Source: Parietaria judaica
Taxonomy: Eukaryota > Streptophyta > Magnoliopsida > Rosales > Urticaceae
NCBI GenBank assembly: GCA_954871525.1
Contig: OX940866.1
Span: forward strand, 16,329,001 to 16,393,000
Reading direction: 5' to 3'
DNA length: 64,000 nt
In this document: positions 44,225-56,738 of the stretch, piece by piece
Layout: each line of letters opens with the position of its first letter
Numbering within the stretch: the first letter of the stretch is position 1
Made by a program: the position numbers and the translations under genes
Notes under the pieces: generated by a model
What the model was told of the DNA's origin: nothing
The model's database searches: none
The model's input: the letters and a program-made list of their open reading frames with translations, nothing else

Positions 44225-46081
44225 ATTGGTATCAGAGCCATGGTTCAAGGATAAATAATTACGTAATTTTATTAATGGGTTTTAAGAATGAATTATTTGA
44301 TGAATAAAATTAATTATTTAAAATTGAAATTTTGAATTTCTAGATATTTTAAATATTAATTTAAAATAAGAATATTACCCGACCCAAAAAAATTGGACCG
44401 GGTAATTGGACCGGGCTGCCCTTGGCAGCCCAGCCCGTAGGAAGGAACGAACAGGGTGTTCGCCCAGCAAGCCCACAAACAAGGCCCACGAGCAAGGCCC
44501 ACGCCAAGGTCACTCGGCAAAGGCAAGGGCACCCGTGTGGGCCTGGCGCGCGGGCCGCAGGCCACGCTGTCTGGTAGCGGAATGGGCCTGCAGGCCCAGC
44601 CCGAAGGGCCCGCGTGCTGCCCTGGCTCACCCGTGGGCTGTCCCTGCTCATTCCACGGGCACGTGGGCCCGGGCTTAACCCCGGAGGACCCACGTGCAAT
44701 TTTTATAATGGGTCGGATTTTTATTCCGACCCGGATACCGTGGATTAATTATTAATTATTAATAATGAAATTAATATTTATGAATTAAAATTAATTATGA
44801 TTAATTAATATAAATTAAAATATGGATGTTATTTTCGGATAAATAACATTGTCTTATTTTAATAAATTCATAAAATTAAATATGGATGTTATTTAATGAT
44901 TAAATAACATTGTCTTGTTTAATGAATTAAAATATGGATGATAATATTCGAAGAATAATATCATTGTCTTATTTTAATATTTCATAAATAATTATTAAAG
45001 GGCATTAAAATGTTTAATGGTAATTCTTAGAGAATAAGTATCATTAACATAAAATTATAAATATTCATCATAGATATAATTTGTTATAACCTATTTTCAT
45101 AACCCTCAAACATAGTGTCTATGTTTAGATCATTATTAATATGTTTGTATAGGATAGATATAAATAATAAAGAGTAAATGAAAAAGTGTTAATTATTACT
45201 CGAAAAAATTTCAAACGTACAATCTTACCTAAGGAAGAGGGAATCAAAAGTGGGGCCGGTTCACCATCCACTTCTGGGTGACCGGTTAGGACCCCTCCCA
45301 TCGACCTGGAGAGCGTACGGTTTGATCTATCACTACCGATAAAATAATAAACACATTTCTAGGGCTTATTTAAAATTACGCGTCGTAATAAATAAAGCCA
45401 AAATCTAAAGTTTTAATGTGTCATTAATAGACAGTTTATATAATAAGTTTTTATAACTTAGAAATTAAAAATGTTATTTCCTAAAACAATGGCAAGTATA
45501 GAATAAAACAAAGGTCTCCATTATTACTGTCACAACATCTGCTAACCACACCGCCTCGAGTCACCCTAGTGTGTCCATTCCCTAAGGAAGGTGTGCTTGT
45601 GGAAGGTTTGACACCGTGATAGTTCCAAAAGAATATGGGGACGGAGGAATCTTGGAAATGGACCGCGAGTCACCCTAGAGTGACCATTCCCTAAGGACGA
45701 CGTTTCCAAGAGGATCCCGAGAACCAAAAATAATGGGTTAAGCTTTCACGGAAGTTGGTACTTCCCGACCGTCTATGGTGATAGTTAATAATCATAGAGA
45801 ACTTTGGTAGTTCTTGTTATGAATATTAATTAAGTTTATGACTAAAACTTAGTTTAACCAAACTACACGGTTGATACCGCGAGTCACCCTAGAGTGACCA
45901 TGCCACTAAGGACGGCAACGACGTGTACAGTCAGTTAAATTATCACGAAATAGTTAAAGGGTTTTATTTAACGTTTTCCCGGAACATGTTTGCATCATGT
46001 AACTATTTCAAATAAAATATTTTTCAAAAACATTCTACCTATAATAAAGTTTAATAAGTTTCTTTTTCAATGCCAGTTAAA
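44225..46081 (+). other. Leader of copia element 3 with primer-binding site
   Basis: Primer-binding site TGGTATCAGAGCC at 44227-44239. It has the same layout as in elements 1 and 2: GC-rich island at about 44395-44700, hairpins at about 44822-45060 (for example ATGATAATATT...AATAATATCAT near 44938-44965), and the triplicated GAGTCACCCTAG motif at about 45554, 45663 and 45878. It ends CAATGCCAGTTAAA directly before ATGTC. Confidence 0.75.
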
Positions 46082-47007
46082 ATGTCTAAAGCTATTAATG
46101 TCACGGATGATGAAAAAGATTCGGTCAACTCTGGTCCTCCATCTGAGTTTGAGCTACCGATATTTGAAGAAGTGTCTAAAGCTATTAATGTCACGGATGA
46201 TGAAAAAGATTCGGTCAACTCTGGTCCTCCATCTGAGTTTGAGCTACCGATATTTGAAGAAGGCAGTGCTTGGTTCAAGTCTGATAATGAATATGAGTTA
46301 CTCAGTTTCTTATTAGACCAGTATCCAAACAAGAGTCAATCCTTCAAAGATTCGGTACTCAAAGCCTCGATGGGTGAAATTGAGAGACTAATGAAAAAGG
46401 TGAACAAAGTACGGCTTTTGTCACTCAAGCAATGGCAAAAGATAACAAACGAAAGACTGAATCGAAAGCTGAACCCGGAAGAAAAGAAAGAAAAGTTGGT
46501 TTATCTGCAATGTGCTTCCAATGTGGAACAAGGAAGAGAGTGCCAGGTCAGCTGCGATGCAGACTGCACATCAATTCACAAAAGGGTAAGACCTTTTCTG
46601 AATAAGAAATTAGTTTTTTATTGGAGAGATTCAAATCTCAGATCCATAGATTAAAATTCTAAACATTGCAAATATTTTTCATTACAGAAGTTGCTTCTGC
46701 TAAGAAGAAAAACGGAAATGGAGCTTTATGCATTGAATGCTGGCTCAAACCAAGAGCAAAGGGGAACACGATGTGCCGAGAACATCTGCGGGCTTGGAGA
46801 GGTAATAACTCTTCTGTTAACCCCGAAATTAGTTTTTATTGGAGAGATTCAAATCTCAGATCCATAGATTAAAATACTAACGCTTGTTCATTTTCTTTTC
46901 AGGATTCAGCAGGAGCTCTGTTGATGAGAACTCAGCAGAGAACGAAAGCGGCTAGTACTCGAGTGTCTCGAAGAAGGAAGCATGCTTTAAGTTTATATTC
47001 GATTTAA
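46082..47007 (+). CDS. Three-exon gene of unknown function in the gag position of copia element 3
   Basis: Exons 46082-46585, 46688-46801 and 46903-47007 with GTAAGA...TTACAG and GTAATA...TTTCAG introns give one frame of 240 codons. The start ATGTC coincides with the gag start of element 2. Residues 1-30 (MSKAINVTDDEKDSVNSG to PIFEE) are repeated exactly as residues 31-60 by a perfect 90-bp duplication. Next come an acidic-to-basic helical part (FLLDQYPNKSQSFKDSVLKA, NPEEKKEKLVYLQC) and a Cys-rich stretch CASNVEQGRECQVSCDADC. In exon 2 a second frame is also open and reads CIECWLKPRAKGNTMCREHL, a C-x2-C-x11-C-x2-H pattern, so the true frame of exons 2-3 is uncertain. The two introns share about 50 nearly identical bases. 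I do not recognise the family. Host-gene capture is my inference. Confidence 0.5.
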
Positions 47008-47258
47008 GTTTATTGTTATCATTAATTTTGCATTGTTAAGACCTCGATTTATTTTTGGATATTAATTGCATGGAATAATTCTTAATTAATAAAGGTTTTA
47101 TATGTTTCGAATTATTTTGCAATATCCAGATAAATATAGTGACAGTTATTTTTGTTTCATCTATAGTCTTTAATTGCCCTAATTGATTAAATTAAATCAA
47201 ATGTCATTTTTAATCATGATGGTTAATAGAGAATGAAATTAGAGGAAATTATTCACAA
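47008..47258 (+). other. 3'-UTR-like stretch between the foreign gene and pol
   Basis: AT-rich, with AATAAAGG near 47090. It fits the 3' flank of the captured gene. It ends at TGTGACAAAGTCACAAC, where pol sequence resumes at the same palindrome as in element 2. Confidence 0.4.
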
Positions 47259-48828
47259 ATGGGATCTTGTGACAAAGTCACAACGCCGACAACAGTGCAT
47301 GTTGTCGAAGAGAGTACGGAAACCACGGTCCCAAATCAGAACCAAAGGGTACTCAGACGTAGTGGGAGGTTCAAAAGACCTCTTGAGCGCTACGAACATA
47401 CCCAGTTGGAATTTCACCTAGCTGTTACAAACACTAGTGTTAAAGATCCCATAGGCTATGAGCAAGCTATGATGGATCCTGATTAGGGAGAATGGCAGGA
47501 AGCCATGAACCAAGAAATAGAATCAATGGATTCTAATGAAGTCTGGGAACTTGTAGACTTACCGGATGGCTTCAAAACCATTGGCTGTAAGTGGGTATAA
47601 AAGCGAAAGAGAGGAGTGGACAGGAAGGTTGAAACCTTCAAGGCTAGACTAATGGCTAAGGGTTTTACCCAGAGGGAAGGTATTGATTTCGATGAGATCT
47701 TCGCTCCAGTCGCTAAGTATAAGTCCATCCGGATTCTCATGGCCATAGCCTGTAGTCTCAATTACGAGATTTGGCAGATGGACGTCAAAACCGCCTTCCT
47801 GAACGGGTACATTGACGAAAACATCTATATGGACCAACCAGAAGGGTTCCTGCAGAAGGGTCAAGAATGGAAAGTTTGCAGACTTCTCAAATCCATTTAT
47901 GGATTGAAGCAAGCTTCCAGATCCTGGAATCTAATGTTTGATGAAATCATCAAATCCTATGGATTCATACAGAACATCACTGAGGCCTGCATATACAAAC
48001 TCAATGATGAAACCGTGGAGATATTTCTAGTTCTATACGTCGACGATATTCTTCTCATTGGAAACAGTGTGAAGAGGCTATCGGACGTGAAAGCGTGGCT
48101 ATCTACGCAATTCCAAATAAAGGACATGGGAGAAGGCAGTTATGTTCTTGGGATCCGTATCTTTAGGGATCGCAACAACAGACTTCTAGCCTTATCACAA
48201 GCAGCTTACATTGATAAGGTGCTTGATCATTTTGCAATGGCAAACTCCAAGGGAGGTAATTTACCGACCAGGCATGGAGTATTCCTTAACAGGAAACAGT
48301 GCCCTACTTCTCCGGAAGAGCAAGATGAGATGAGGAGAGTACACTATGCTTCAGCAGTGGGAAGTCTGATGTATGCTATGTAGTGTACTAGGCCAGACAT
48401 CTGTTACGCTGTGGGAATTGTTAGCAGATACCAATCCAACCCAGGTATGGCTCACTGGACAGCAGTGAAGAACATTCTCAAGTATCTTCGGAGAACGAGA
48501 GACTATATGTTAGTGTTTTCAGGATCAGAACTGAATCCACTAGGTTACACTGATTCAGACTTTATGTCTGATAAAGACGCGAGAAAATCGACGTCGGGAG
48601 CAGTGTTCACCCTTGCTGGTGGAGCGATATTCTGGAGAAGCGTAAAGCAATCCTGTATCGCAGATTCCACAATGGAAGCTGAATACGTGACAGCTTGTGA
48701 GGCAGCCAAAGAATCATTTTGGCTCAAGAATTTCTACATAGAGCTGGGAGTTGTTCCAGATGTAGATGGGCCCCAAACACTATACTGTGACAATAGTGGT
48801 GCGGTGGCAAATTCTAAAGAGCCCAGAG
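47259..48828 (+). pseudogene. Copia element 3 pol: reverse transcriptase and RNase H
   Basis: From DKVTTPTTVHVVEESTETTV it passes through GRFKRPLERYEHTQLEFHLA, CKWV, KARLMAKGFTQREGIDFDEI, WQMDVKTAFLNGYIDENIYM, LLKSIYGLKQASRSWN, the catalytic LVLYVDDILLIGN (about 48029-48065) and VLGIRIFRDRNNRLLALSQA. RNase H shows GYTDSDFMSDKDARKSTSG, ADSTMEAEYVTACEAAKE and LYCDNSGAVA. In-frame stops: TAG at about 47485, TAA in the CKWV region (about 47598) and TAG at about 48381. Otherwise this is the best preserved RT of the family here. A solo LTR interrupts it at 48829, and the last codons resume at 51587. Confidence 0.9.
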
Positions 48829-51586
48829 TGTTGGAGATCACGTCTCGGATTCCTTGAAAAATTATCACAAATTGTACCTCCGAACCGTCCGGGTAACATT
48901 TAAAAAATTATTTTAAAGCGGAAAACTTGTTATCCTTACAACGGTCCGAATGTCGGATAATATCCATATCCCAAGATCTGATAAATATTATGTAATTTAA
49001 TGTTCATAAATCATTATTAATAATCTAGTCATAATAGGAAATAAATAGAAAGCAGTAAATGGTTGCATTTATTAACCCAATGCATAAGGCCGTACCTCAA
49101 TTGACGACTTCCGGCTGCGCGTTCTGAATCGGGCAGGGCTCCGCCAGTGCTGAGGGAAACTCCCGTGATCTTCCGGGATATTCTCCTGGAATCCTCGTAC
49201 CGAAGCGTGGGCTTCGCCGGCAGGACTCCGTCGCAAAATTTTAACTGATGGTTCTTTTTAAGTTTCCGGAGAAATAGTTTCCTAAACCGAACCAGAAAAA
49301 AAAGATCAGAGAGAAAATTCGCAGACCCTGAGGAAGAGGGAGAGTTCGAATATTTCTCTGGGGAAAGGTGTGAAAAATGTGTAGAATGAGCCTCCTATTT
49401 ATAGGCTCAAACCGTAACCGAATTGGAGAAATTCCCTCCCTAAAATTCGAATTCTATTAATTAAATATAATTAATTATTTCAATCCAATGGTCCAGATTC
49501 AATCTCATCTAAATCCAATGGATATAATTAATCATGGATTTAATTAAATAATAATACAAGATAAGATCAAAAAATTTAATCTTATCATTATATTATAATT
49601 ATTCGAATTATATTATACATATATATTTAAATTCGAATTTGATAATGATTATCTAGATCCAATGGTTAAAAATAAATCTTAAACCAATCCAATGGATCAA
49701 ATCAATTAGGGATAAAGTCAAATACCCTAGGATTTTACAAAACCCTAATTCGAAATCTTATCCACAATATTATTCGAATTATATATCATATATATAATAT
49801 TAATTAATTTCTAATCCGACGGTTAAAGATTAAATCTCAAAACCGATCCAACGGACATAATTAATTAAGCAAATTCGAAATACCTAAACTTGGTCATCAA
49901 GTTTCAATTTCGAATTACATTAGGTTTCAAATCAATTATCTCAATCCAACGGTTGATATTAAATCACAACCGATCCAATGGATTAAATTGATTTTAAGGT
50001 TTTTTGCCAAAATACCAAACAATAGGTACTTATGCCGCAAAAATAAAAATCTTCAATTCATAGATTCGAATTTAGCTAGGGTTTGTTATCACCAAACCCT
50101 AATTCGATTTTACACATGTAACAATATATAAAAATATATTTTTATTTATTAATATAAATCTATTAATTATTAATTAATTATTAATAATTAAATCCAAATA
50201 ATTAAATTATATTAATATTACCTGATCTCAATATCACACATTCAAATGTCATGGTGCCACACCATCATTTAAATTCGTGACATGTGATTTAATTTCAAAG
50301 TTTATCGAACCGATCATAAACTTAGAAAATCCATAAATCACTAACCGTAAGTCGAAATGACATGGTTCAAAAAGCAAAGTTGCTTAGAATTTAATTTCCA
50401 ACAACATGATGCTGATAGAAAATCTAAATTCTAACTTTCTTTTATCAGTTAATTTCGTGTACCAAAATATGGTACTTTTGCCACGCTAACGATAAAACTA
50501 TCTGACGTCTGCCACAGACCTTTCAGTTTTATAAGTCAAGCCAAATGATTAAACATTATCCAGAATCTATTTTAATCACGTACGTATCATCCGTTACGGA
50601 GCTATCCTGGGGACCATGGACCCGTATCACTTAAGCTCCAACGAACTGCTAGTTGTTCGTCAAACCTCGAAGTGATTCCACTATAGACCTGAGGCTGCAC
50701 TCTTTAGTGATACGCTATATATTATTCCCTTTATATCAGCAGGGTGTCCATTGATACAATCAAATTCGGGTTATTGATCTTTCACTTGATGATCCACACA
50801 CGAGCAGGCGGATTCTACCGTTATGCCCCTCATTGCATTTTCATCCTTGACTCAGTCAGTAATATTATGAGTGACCCACTTATGGTTTCGATTCATAAGT
50901 TGCGCACGGATACCTCTCACTTCTCACCACCGACAATCAAGGGAATCATCATCACTCTGAAGAGAGCTGTGTGATGCCCATGTCTATGACCAAGCTACCC
51001 TTACTGCTGACTATCATGTTCCCAAAATAATAGTGTTGGGAACAGCGGTAATATTTCGTGTTCTTTAACGGTTAAATCAAAGAACAATCAAGCCAGCAGC
51101 TTGGACTCAAGATCACTCAGGACTTAGATCGAATATCCATTTGATCATCTACTAGTGACTCAACTCCAAGTTATCAGTGACGGTCTTATATGATAACTTC
51201 CGGAGTTTAAGTCAGGTCCAGTCCAGTATGAAGATACTTCATACTTAATGCACTTCTAGTGAGTGTGACACACACAAAATCCAGAATAGGATTATCACTT
51301 AGTCACATTAATGACCTTATACGATTAATGGGCTCCCACCCAGTTGATCAGGTCACGGACATTTTAAGTTCATTTATTATGATTATTAATTCTTCCTCAC
51401 ATTGACTCTGTTGTGATAATAATAACATAATTGCATCCTTTATGAACTAAGGAATCAAACATTCTATTTTACTCTACCAGAAACTATAATAAGATTATCA
51501 TAATAAGCATCATCTTTATTCAACGACTTGTCATAATCTTTTACAAATTGATAAACTATCTTGTTTAAGGACACATATGTCCAACA
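48829..51586 (-). repeat. Solo copia LTR inserted in RNase H, opposite orientation
   Basis: 2,758 bp, plus-strand ends TGTTGGAGATCACGTCTCGG and ACACATATGTCCAACA. The target duplication CAGAG at 48824-48828 and 51587-51591 is perfect. It is the same subfamily as the element it sits in. The inverted TATA region (CTATTTATAGG) lies near 49395. Confidence 0.92.
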
Positions 51587-51785
51587 CAGAGACCATAACA
51601 AGGCGAAACATATAGAGAGAAAATACCATCTCATTAGAGAGATAGTACGTCGAGGCGATGTACGGGTTGTGAAAATAGCTTTGGAAGACAATCTGGCTGA
51701 TCCATTCACCAAGACGTTGCCAGAGAAAATATTCAGGAGGCATCTGGAGAGTATAGGTCTGAAAGACATGGGTCATCTTCTTTAA
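51587..51785 (+). pseudogene. Copia element 3: C-terminal end of pol
   Basis: This continues the RNase H frame across the solo LTR: DHNKAKHIERKYHLIREIVR, RGDVRVVKIALEDNLADPFT and KTLPEKIFRRHLESIGLKDM, ending GHLL and TAA at 51783-51785. HIERKYHLIRE...NLADPFTK is the conserved end of copia Pol. Confidence 0.88.
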
Positions 51786-51800
51786 GTACAAGTGGGAGAT
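51786..51800 (+). other. Polypurine tract of copia element 3
   Basis: Purine-rich CAAGTGGGAGAT (51789-51800) immediately before the 3' LTR, three bases after the pol stop codon. Confidence 0.8.
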
Positions 51801-53695
51801 TGTTGGACATATGTGTCCTTAAACAATATATTTTTATCCATTTGTAAAAGATTATGACAAGTCGTTGAATAAAGATGATGCTTATTATGATAATCTTATT
51901 ATAGTTTCTGGTAGAGTAAAATAGAATGTTTGATCCTTAGTTCATAAAGGATGCAATTATGAATTATTATCACAACAGAGTCAATGTGAAGAAGAATTAA
52001 TAATCATAATAAATGAACTTAAAATGTCCGTGACCTGATTAACTGGGTGGGAGCCCATTAATCGTACAAGGTCATTAATGTGACTAAGTGACAATCCTAT
52101 TCTGGATTTTGTGTGTGTCACACTCACTAGAAGTGCATTAAGTATGAAGTGTCTTCATACTGGACTGGACCTGACTTAAGCTCCGGAAGTTATCATATAA
52201 GACCGTCACTGATAACTTGGAGTTGAGTCACTAGTAGACGATCAAATGGATATTCGATCTAAGTCCTGAGTGATCTTGAGTCCGAGCTGGTGGCTTGATT
52301 GTTGTTCCCAACACTATTATTTTGGGAGCATGATAGTCAGCAGTAAGGGTAGCTTGGTCATAGACATGGGCAGCACACAACTCTCTTTAGAGTGATGATG
52401 ATTCCCTTGATTGTCGGTGGTGAGAAGTGAGAGGTACCCGTGCGCAACTTATGAATCGAAACCATAAGTGGGTTACTCATAATATTACTGACTGAGTCAA
52501 GGATGAAAATGCAATGAGGGGCATAACGGTAGAAACCGCCTGCTCGTGTGTGGATCATCACGTGAATGATCAATAACCCGAATTTGATTGTATCAATGGA
52601 AACCCTGCTGTTATAAAGGGAATAATGTATACCGTATCACTAAAGAGTGCAGCCGCTGGTCTATAGTGGAATCACTTCGAGGTTTGACGAACAACTAGCA
52701 GTTCGTTTGAGCTTAGGTGATACGGGTCCATGGTCCCCAGGATAACTCCGTAACGGATGATACGTACGTGATAAAGACATTGAAATTTTTTTAAGATCAT
52801 TTGGCAAGACTCATAAAACTGAACTCTGTGAAAGACATCAGATAGTTTATCAGTAGCGTGGCAAAAGTACCATATCTTGGTAAACGAAATTAACTGACAA
52901 AATAAAGTAGAATTTGGATTTTCTGTGATCATGAAAGTTGTTTGAAATTAAATTCTAAGCAACTTTGCTTTTGGAACCGAGTCGTTTCGACGTACGGTTT
53001 GTGATTTAGAGAATTTCTAAGTTTGTGATCGTTTCGGTAAACTATGAAATTAAATCACATGTCACGAATTTAAATGATGGTGTGTCACCATGACATTTAA
53101 ATGTGTGATATTTAGATCAGGGAATATTAATATAATTTAATTATTCGAATTTTATTATTAATGTATTATTAATAATTATTCAATAATTAATAGATTTATA
53201 TTAATATGAAAATAATATATTTTATATATATTATAGTGTAGAAATCGAATTGGGCTTTTGGAATGTGGATCCATTCACATTCGAATTGATAGACTTTGGT
53301 CTTTCCATAATTGCGGCAAAAGTACCAAAAGTTTTGGTATTTGAGAAAAACCCTAAAATCAAATTAATCCATTGGATCGGTTATGATTTAATATCAACCG
53401 TTGGATTAGGATATTGATGAATTCGAATTTAATGACTTGGTGATCAAGTTTCATTTTTCGAATTTGATTAATTAATTATATCCGTTAGATCGGTCTAAGA
53501 TTTAATCTTTACCGTTGGATTGGAAATTAATTAATTATATATAATTATATTATTTTCGAATTATAGTTTAAGGATAAATTCGAAATTGTTTTTATTAAAT
53601 CTTTTTATATTTGATTTTATCCTAAACTAATTTGATCCATTAGATCGGTTTAAAGATTTATCTCAACCGCTGGATCTAGATAATGATAATTCGAA

Positions 53696-53734
<39 letters not shown>

Positions 53735-54510
53735 CGAATTTATAAAGATAAGAAGATAAGATTGAATTTTTTATTTTATCCTAATCTTTCTTATTTAATT
53801 AAATCCCAAATTAATTATATCCATTGGATTTAGATGAGATTAAATCTGGACCATTGGATTGAGATAATTAATTATATTTAATAAATGAAATTCGAAAATA
53901 AGAGAGGGAATTTCTCCAATTTGGTTACTGTTTGAGCCTATAAATAGGAGGCTCATTCTACACATTTTTCACACCTTTCCCCAGAGAAAAATTCGAACGC
54001 TCCCTCTCCTTTAGGGTCTGCAAATTTTCTCTCTGATCTCTCTTTCTGGTTCGGCTTAAGAGACTTAGTTCTCCGGAAGCTTAAAAAGAACCATCAGTTT
54101 AAATTTTGCGACGGAGTCCTGCCGGCGAAGCCCACGCTTCGGTACGAGGATTCCAGGAGAATATCCCAGCAGATCACGGGAGTTTCCCTCAGCACCGGCG
54201 GAGCCTTGCCCGATTCAGAATGCGCAGTCGGAAGTCGTCAATAAAGGTACGGCCTTATGCATTGGGTTAATAAATGCAACCATTTACTGCTTTCTATTTA
54301 TTTCCTATTATGACTAGATTATTAATAATGATTTATGAATATTAAATTACATAATATTTATCAGATCTTGTTAAATGGTTATTATCCGATATCCGGACCG
54401 TTGCACGGATAACAAGTTATTCCGCTTTAAATTAATTTTTAAATGTTACCCGGACGGTTCGGAGGTATAATTCGTGATAATTTTCATGGAATCCGAGACG
54501 TGATTTCCTA
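51801..54510 (+). repeat. Copia element 3: 3' LTR
   Basis: Starts TGTTGGACATATGTGTCC directly after the polypurine tract. TATAAATAG is at about 53939-53947. A TA-repeat expansion lies at about 53702-53730. It ends GTGATTTCCTA at 54510, where CA and the target duplication are expected; instead it runs into another LTR piece. Confidence 0.85.
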
Positions 54511-54512
54511 TA

Positions 54513-55302
54513 AGAGGTACCCGTGCGCAACTTATGAATCGAAACCATCAATGGGTTACTCATAATATTACTAACTGAGTTGAGGTTGAAAATGCATTGA
54601 GAGGCAAAACGGTAAAAACCGCCTGCTCGTGTGTGGATCATCAAGTGAATGATCAATAACCCGAATTTGATTGTATCAATGGACACCTTTATATAAAGGG
54701 AATAATATATACTGTATAACTAAAGAGTGCAGCCTCGGGTTTATAGTGGACTAACACCGAGGTTTGACGAACCACTAGCAGTTCGTTGGAGCTTCAGTGA
54801 TACAGGTCCATGGTCCCTAGGATATCTCCGGAACGGATGATACGTATGTGATTTAAACATTTGATATGTTATATCATTTGTCAGGATTCATAAAACTAGA
54901 GTCTATGTCAGACTTTGGAAGTTTTATTTTTGACGTGGCAAAAGTACCAAAGCTTGGTGCTTGAAATTTAACTAATAAAAGAAAGTTGAATTTAGATTTT
55001 TTATCAACTTCAAAGTTGTTGGAAATTAAATTCTAAGAGACTTTGCTTTTGGAACCGAGTCGTTTCGACGTACGGTTTGTGATTTAGAGAATTTCCAAGT
55101 TTACGATTGTTTTCGTAAATATGTGAAATTTAATCACATGTCACGAATTTAAATGGTGGTGTTGCACCACGACATTTAATATGTGATATTGAGATCAGAG
55201 GTTAATAATATAATTTAATTATTTGGATTTAATTATTAATATTCTTATTAATAATTTATTAATAATTATTAATATATGGAAATGAAAAATTCAAATTCTT
55301 TA
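54513..55302 (+). repeat. Internal fragment of a diverged copia LTR
   Basis: From AGAGGTACCCGTGCGCAAC to about TTCTTTATAA, matching in sense the subfamily of the inverted LTR at 39400-41854 (shared phrases with GTACCAAAGCTTGGTGCTTG). Truncated at both ends. Confidence 0.75.
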
Positions 55303-56071
55303 TAAAACGGGAAATATCCCGTTCCGTGAGATTTGCTTTAGAGCACTTGAAAGCTTAACCGGAAACAATTTGGAGTTGTTTTGTGGTCTTATTTGGGCGG
55401 CGTGGTTGGATCGGAACACTAGCATGTTCGAGGAATAGCACCGGAGACTTGGGTTGACGAAGTTTCTTCTTGGTTCGAGAAGTTTAAAAAGTGCAACCAA
55501 CACACGGAGTCGAGTGTGAAACCTTGCGAGGCGAGACGATCTGGGTGGTCTAGGCCGGATGACGGAAATTTCAAGCTCAACGTGGATGCGGCGTGGGACC
55601 CGGGAACAAGGCGGGCCGGCGTCGGAAGAATTATAAGAGACCATAGGGGTATTGTGATGGGAGTCACGGCCGCCCTCTTTGATGATGTTGACTCGGCTCT
55701 TACGGCGGAATGCAAAGCCATTCACCACGGCTTACTCTTCGCCCACAACCGGAGTTGGACCGTCTCGGATGGAATCCGATTGTCTTAGGGCGATCAAACT
55801 TGTTGGTGGAGGAAGCTTCCAAAGCCTCCAAGGTTCTATTATTGCTAGTATCGGTAACATCATTAGCACAGGTGTTTTGTTCGGGATTTGTCGATGGACC
55901 CCGAGAGTTTGTAACGAATCGGCGAATTTCATCGCAAAGTACCGCCTCTCGAGCTCGATCTCGGTTTTGTCGATGATTGAATGCCCTGATTGGCTTCTTC
56001 CTTGTACTGCTAGTGCTAGGGATTTGATTCCCATTTAATGATATACCTCTGTTTTATTAAAAAAAAAAAAA
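55303..56071 (+). mobile_element. LINE 3' end with RNase H domain and poly(A)
   Basis: A 5'-truncated non-LTR retrotransposon. It reads DDGNFKLNVDAAWDPGTRRA, GVGRIIRDHRGIVMGV and LTAECKAIHHGLLFAHNRSW, then in the next frame ESDCLRAIKLV and RVCNESANFIAKY, ending with a stop at about 56036-56038 and 13 A at 56059-56071. The Asp, Glu and Asp of plant LINE C-terminal RNase H are present. One frameshift lies near 55765. The left edge merges into LTR sequence and no target duplication is visible. It could also be called a RNase H-like pseudogene, but the poly(A) tail supports a LINE. Confidence 0.75.
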
Positions 56072-56125
56072 CTCCCCAGATATTCAATTACCGAAATATA
56101 CCCTAGGTAGAGCTGGGGGCGGCGA

Positions 56126-56255
56126 CGTCGCGGCGAGTCGCGACCAAATCGCCAGACGTCGCGACTGTTCACGTCGCGACTGTTCACGTCGCGACGCGTC
56201 GCGACTCGTGCGGTCGCGATGGCTCGCGATTTTGTCGCGACTCGCCATGCGATCT
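56126..56255. repeat. Left subterminal TCGCGA repeats of the hAT element
   Basis: Eight copies of TCGCGA in about 115 bases, partly in the larger unit CACGTCGCGACTGTT. The right end (about 60440-60560) has seven more. Subterminal short repeats are where hAT transposases bind. Confidence 0.75.
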
Positions 56256-56738
56256 TTGCGGTATAAGTACCTGTTTTCTTGAAATGTTTTATTTTTTAAA
56301 CTTTTTACCCTAATTTAATTCTAAAACTTTATTAATTATTTCAAAATTATATGTAAGTAACTTAATTATTAATATTTATTATCTATAATTTATGTTGTTC
56401 AAAATTAATATATAAGTATGTTATAACTTATTATTTTGTAACATATAAATAATCTTGCTTTTTATTATTAATTTTTAAGTTTTAATGTTAATAAATATTA
56501 GTTTGTAAAATATTAATAATTTTTACAAATTTACTTAACATATAAATAAATATGATAAGACGAGATATATAAAAAAAAGTTGTATTATTCATTGTGAATA
56601 TTACAATAAGGTGGAAGAAAGCTGTAAATATTCAGTGTAAATATTACAAGATGCCTCACTAAAACCTCTCTTGTAAAACCCTCCTTAGGGACATAAAACC
56701 AAGAGAGGAGAGAGCACATCATTGGCGGTTACATTGCG

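Larger units (their letters stand above)
41855..54510 (+). mobile_element. Copia element 3 carrying a foreign gene in the gag position
   Basis: Order: 5' LTR missing its first 377 bp (to 44224), primer-binding site, leader, three-exon foreign gene (46082-47007), partial pol (reverse transcriptase and RNase H) interrupted by a solo LTR (48829-51586), polypurine tract and 3' LTR (51801-54510). No gag, protease or integrase remains, so it could only move with proteins supplied by a relative. Confidence 0.85.
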
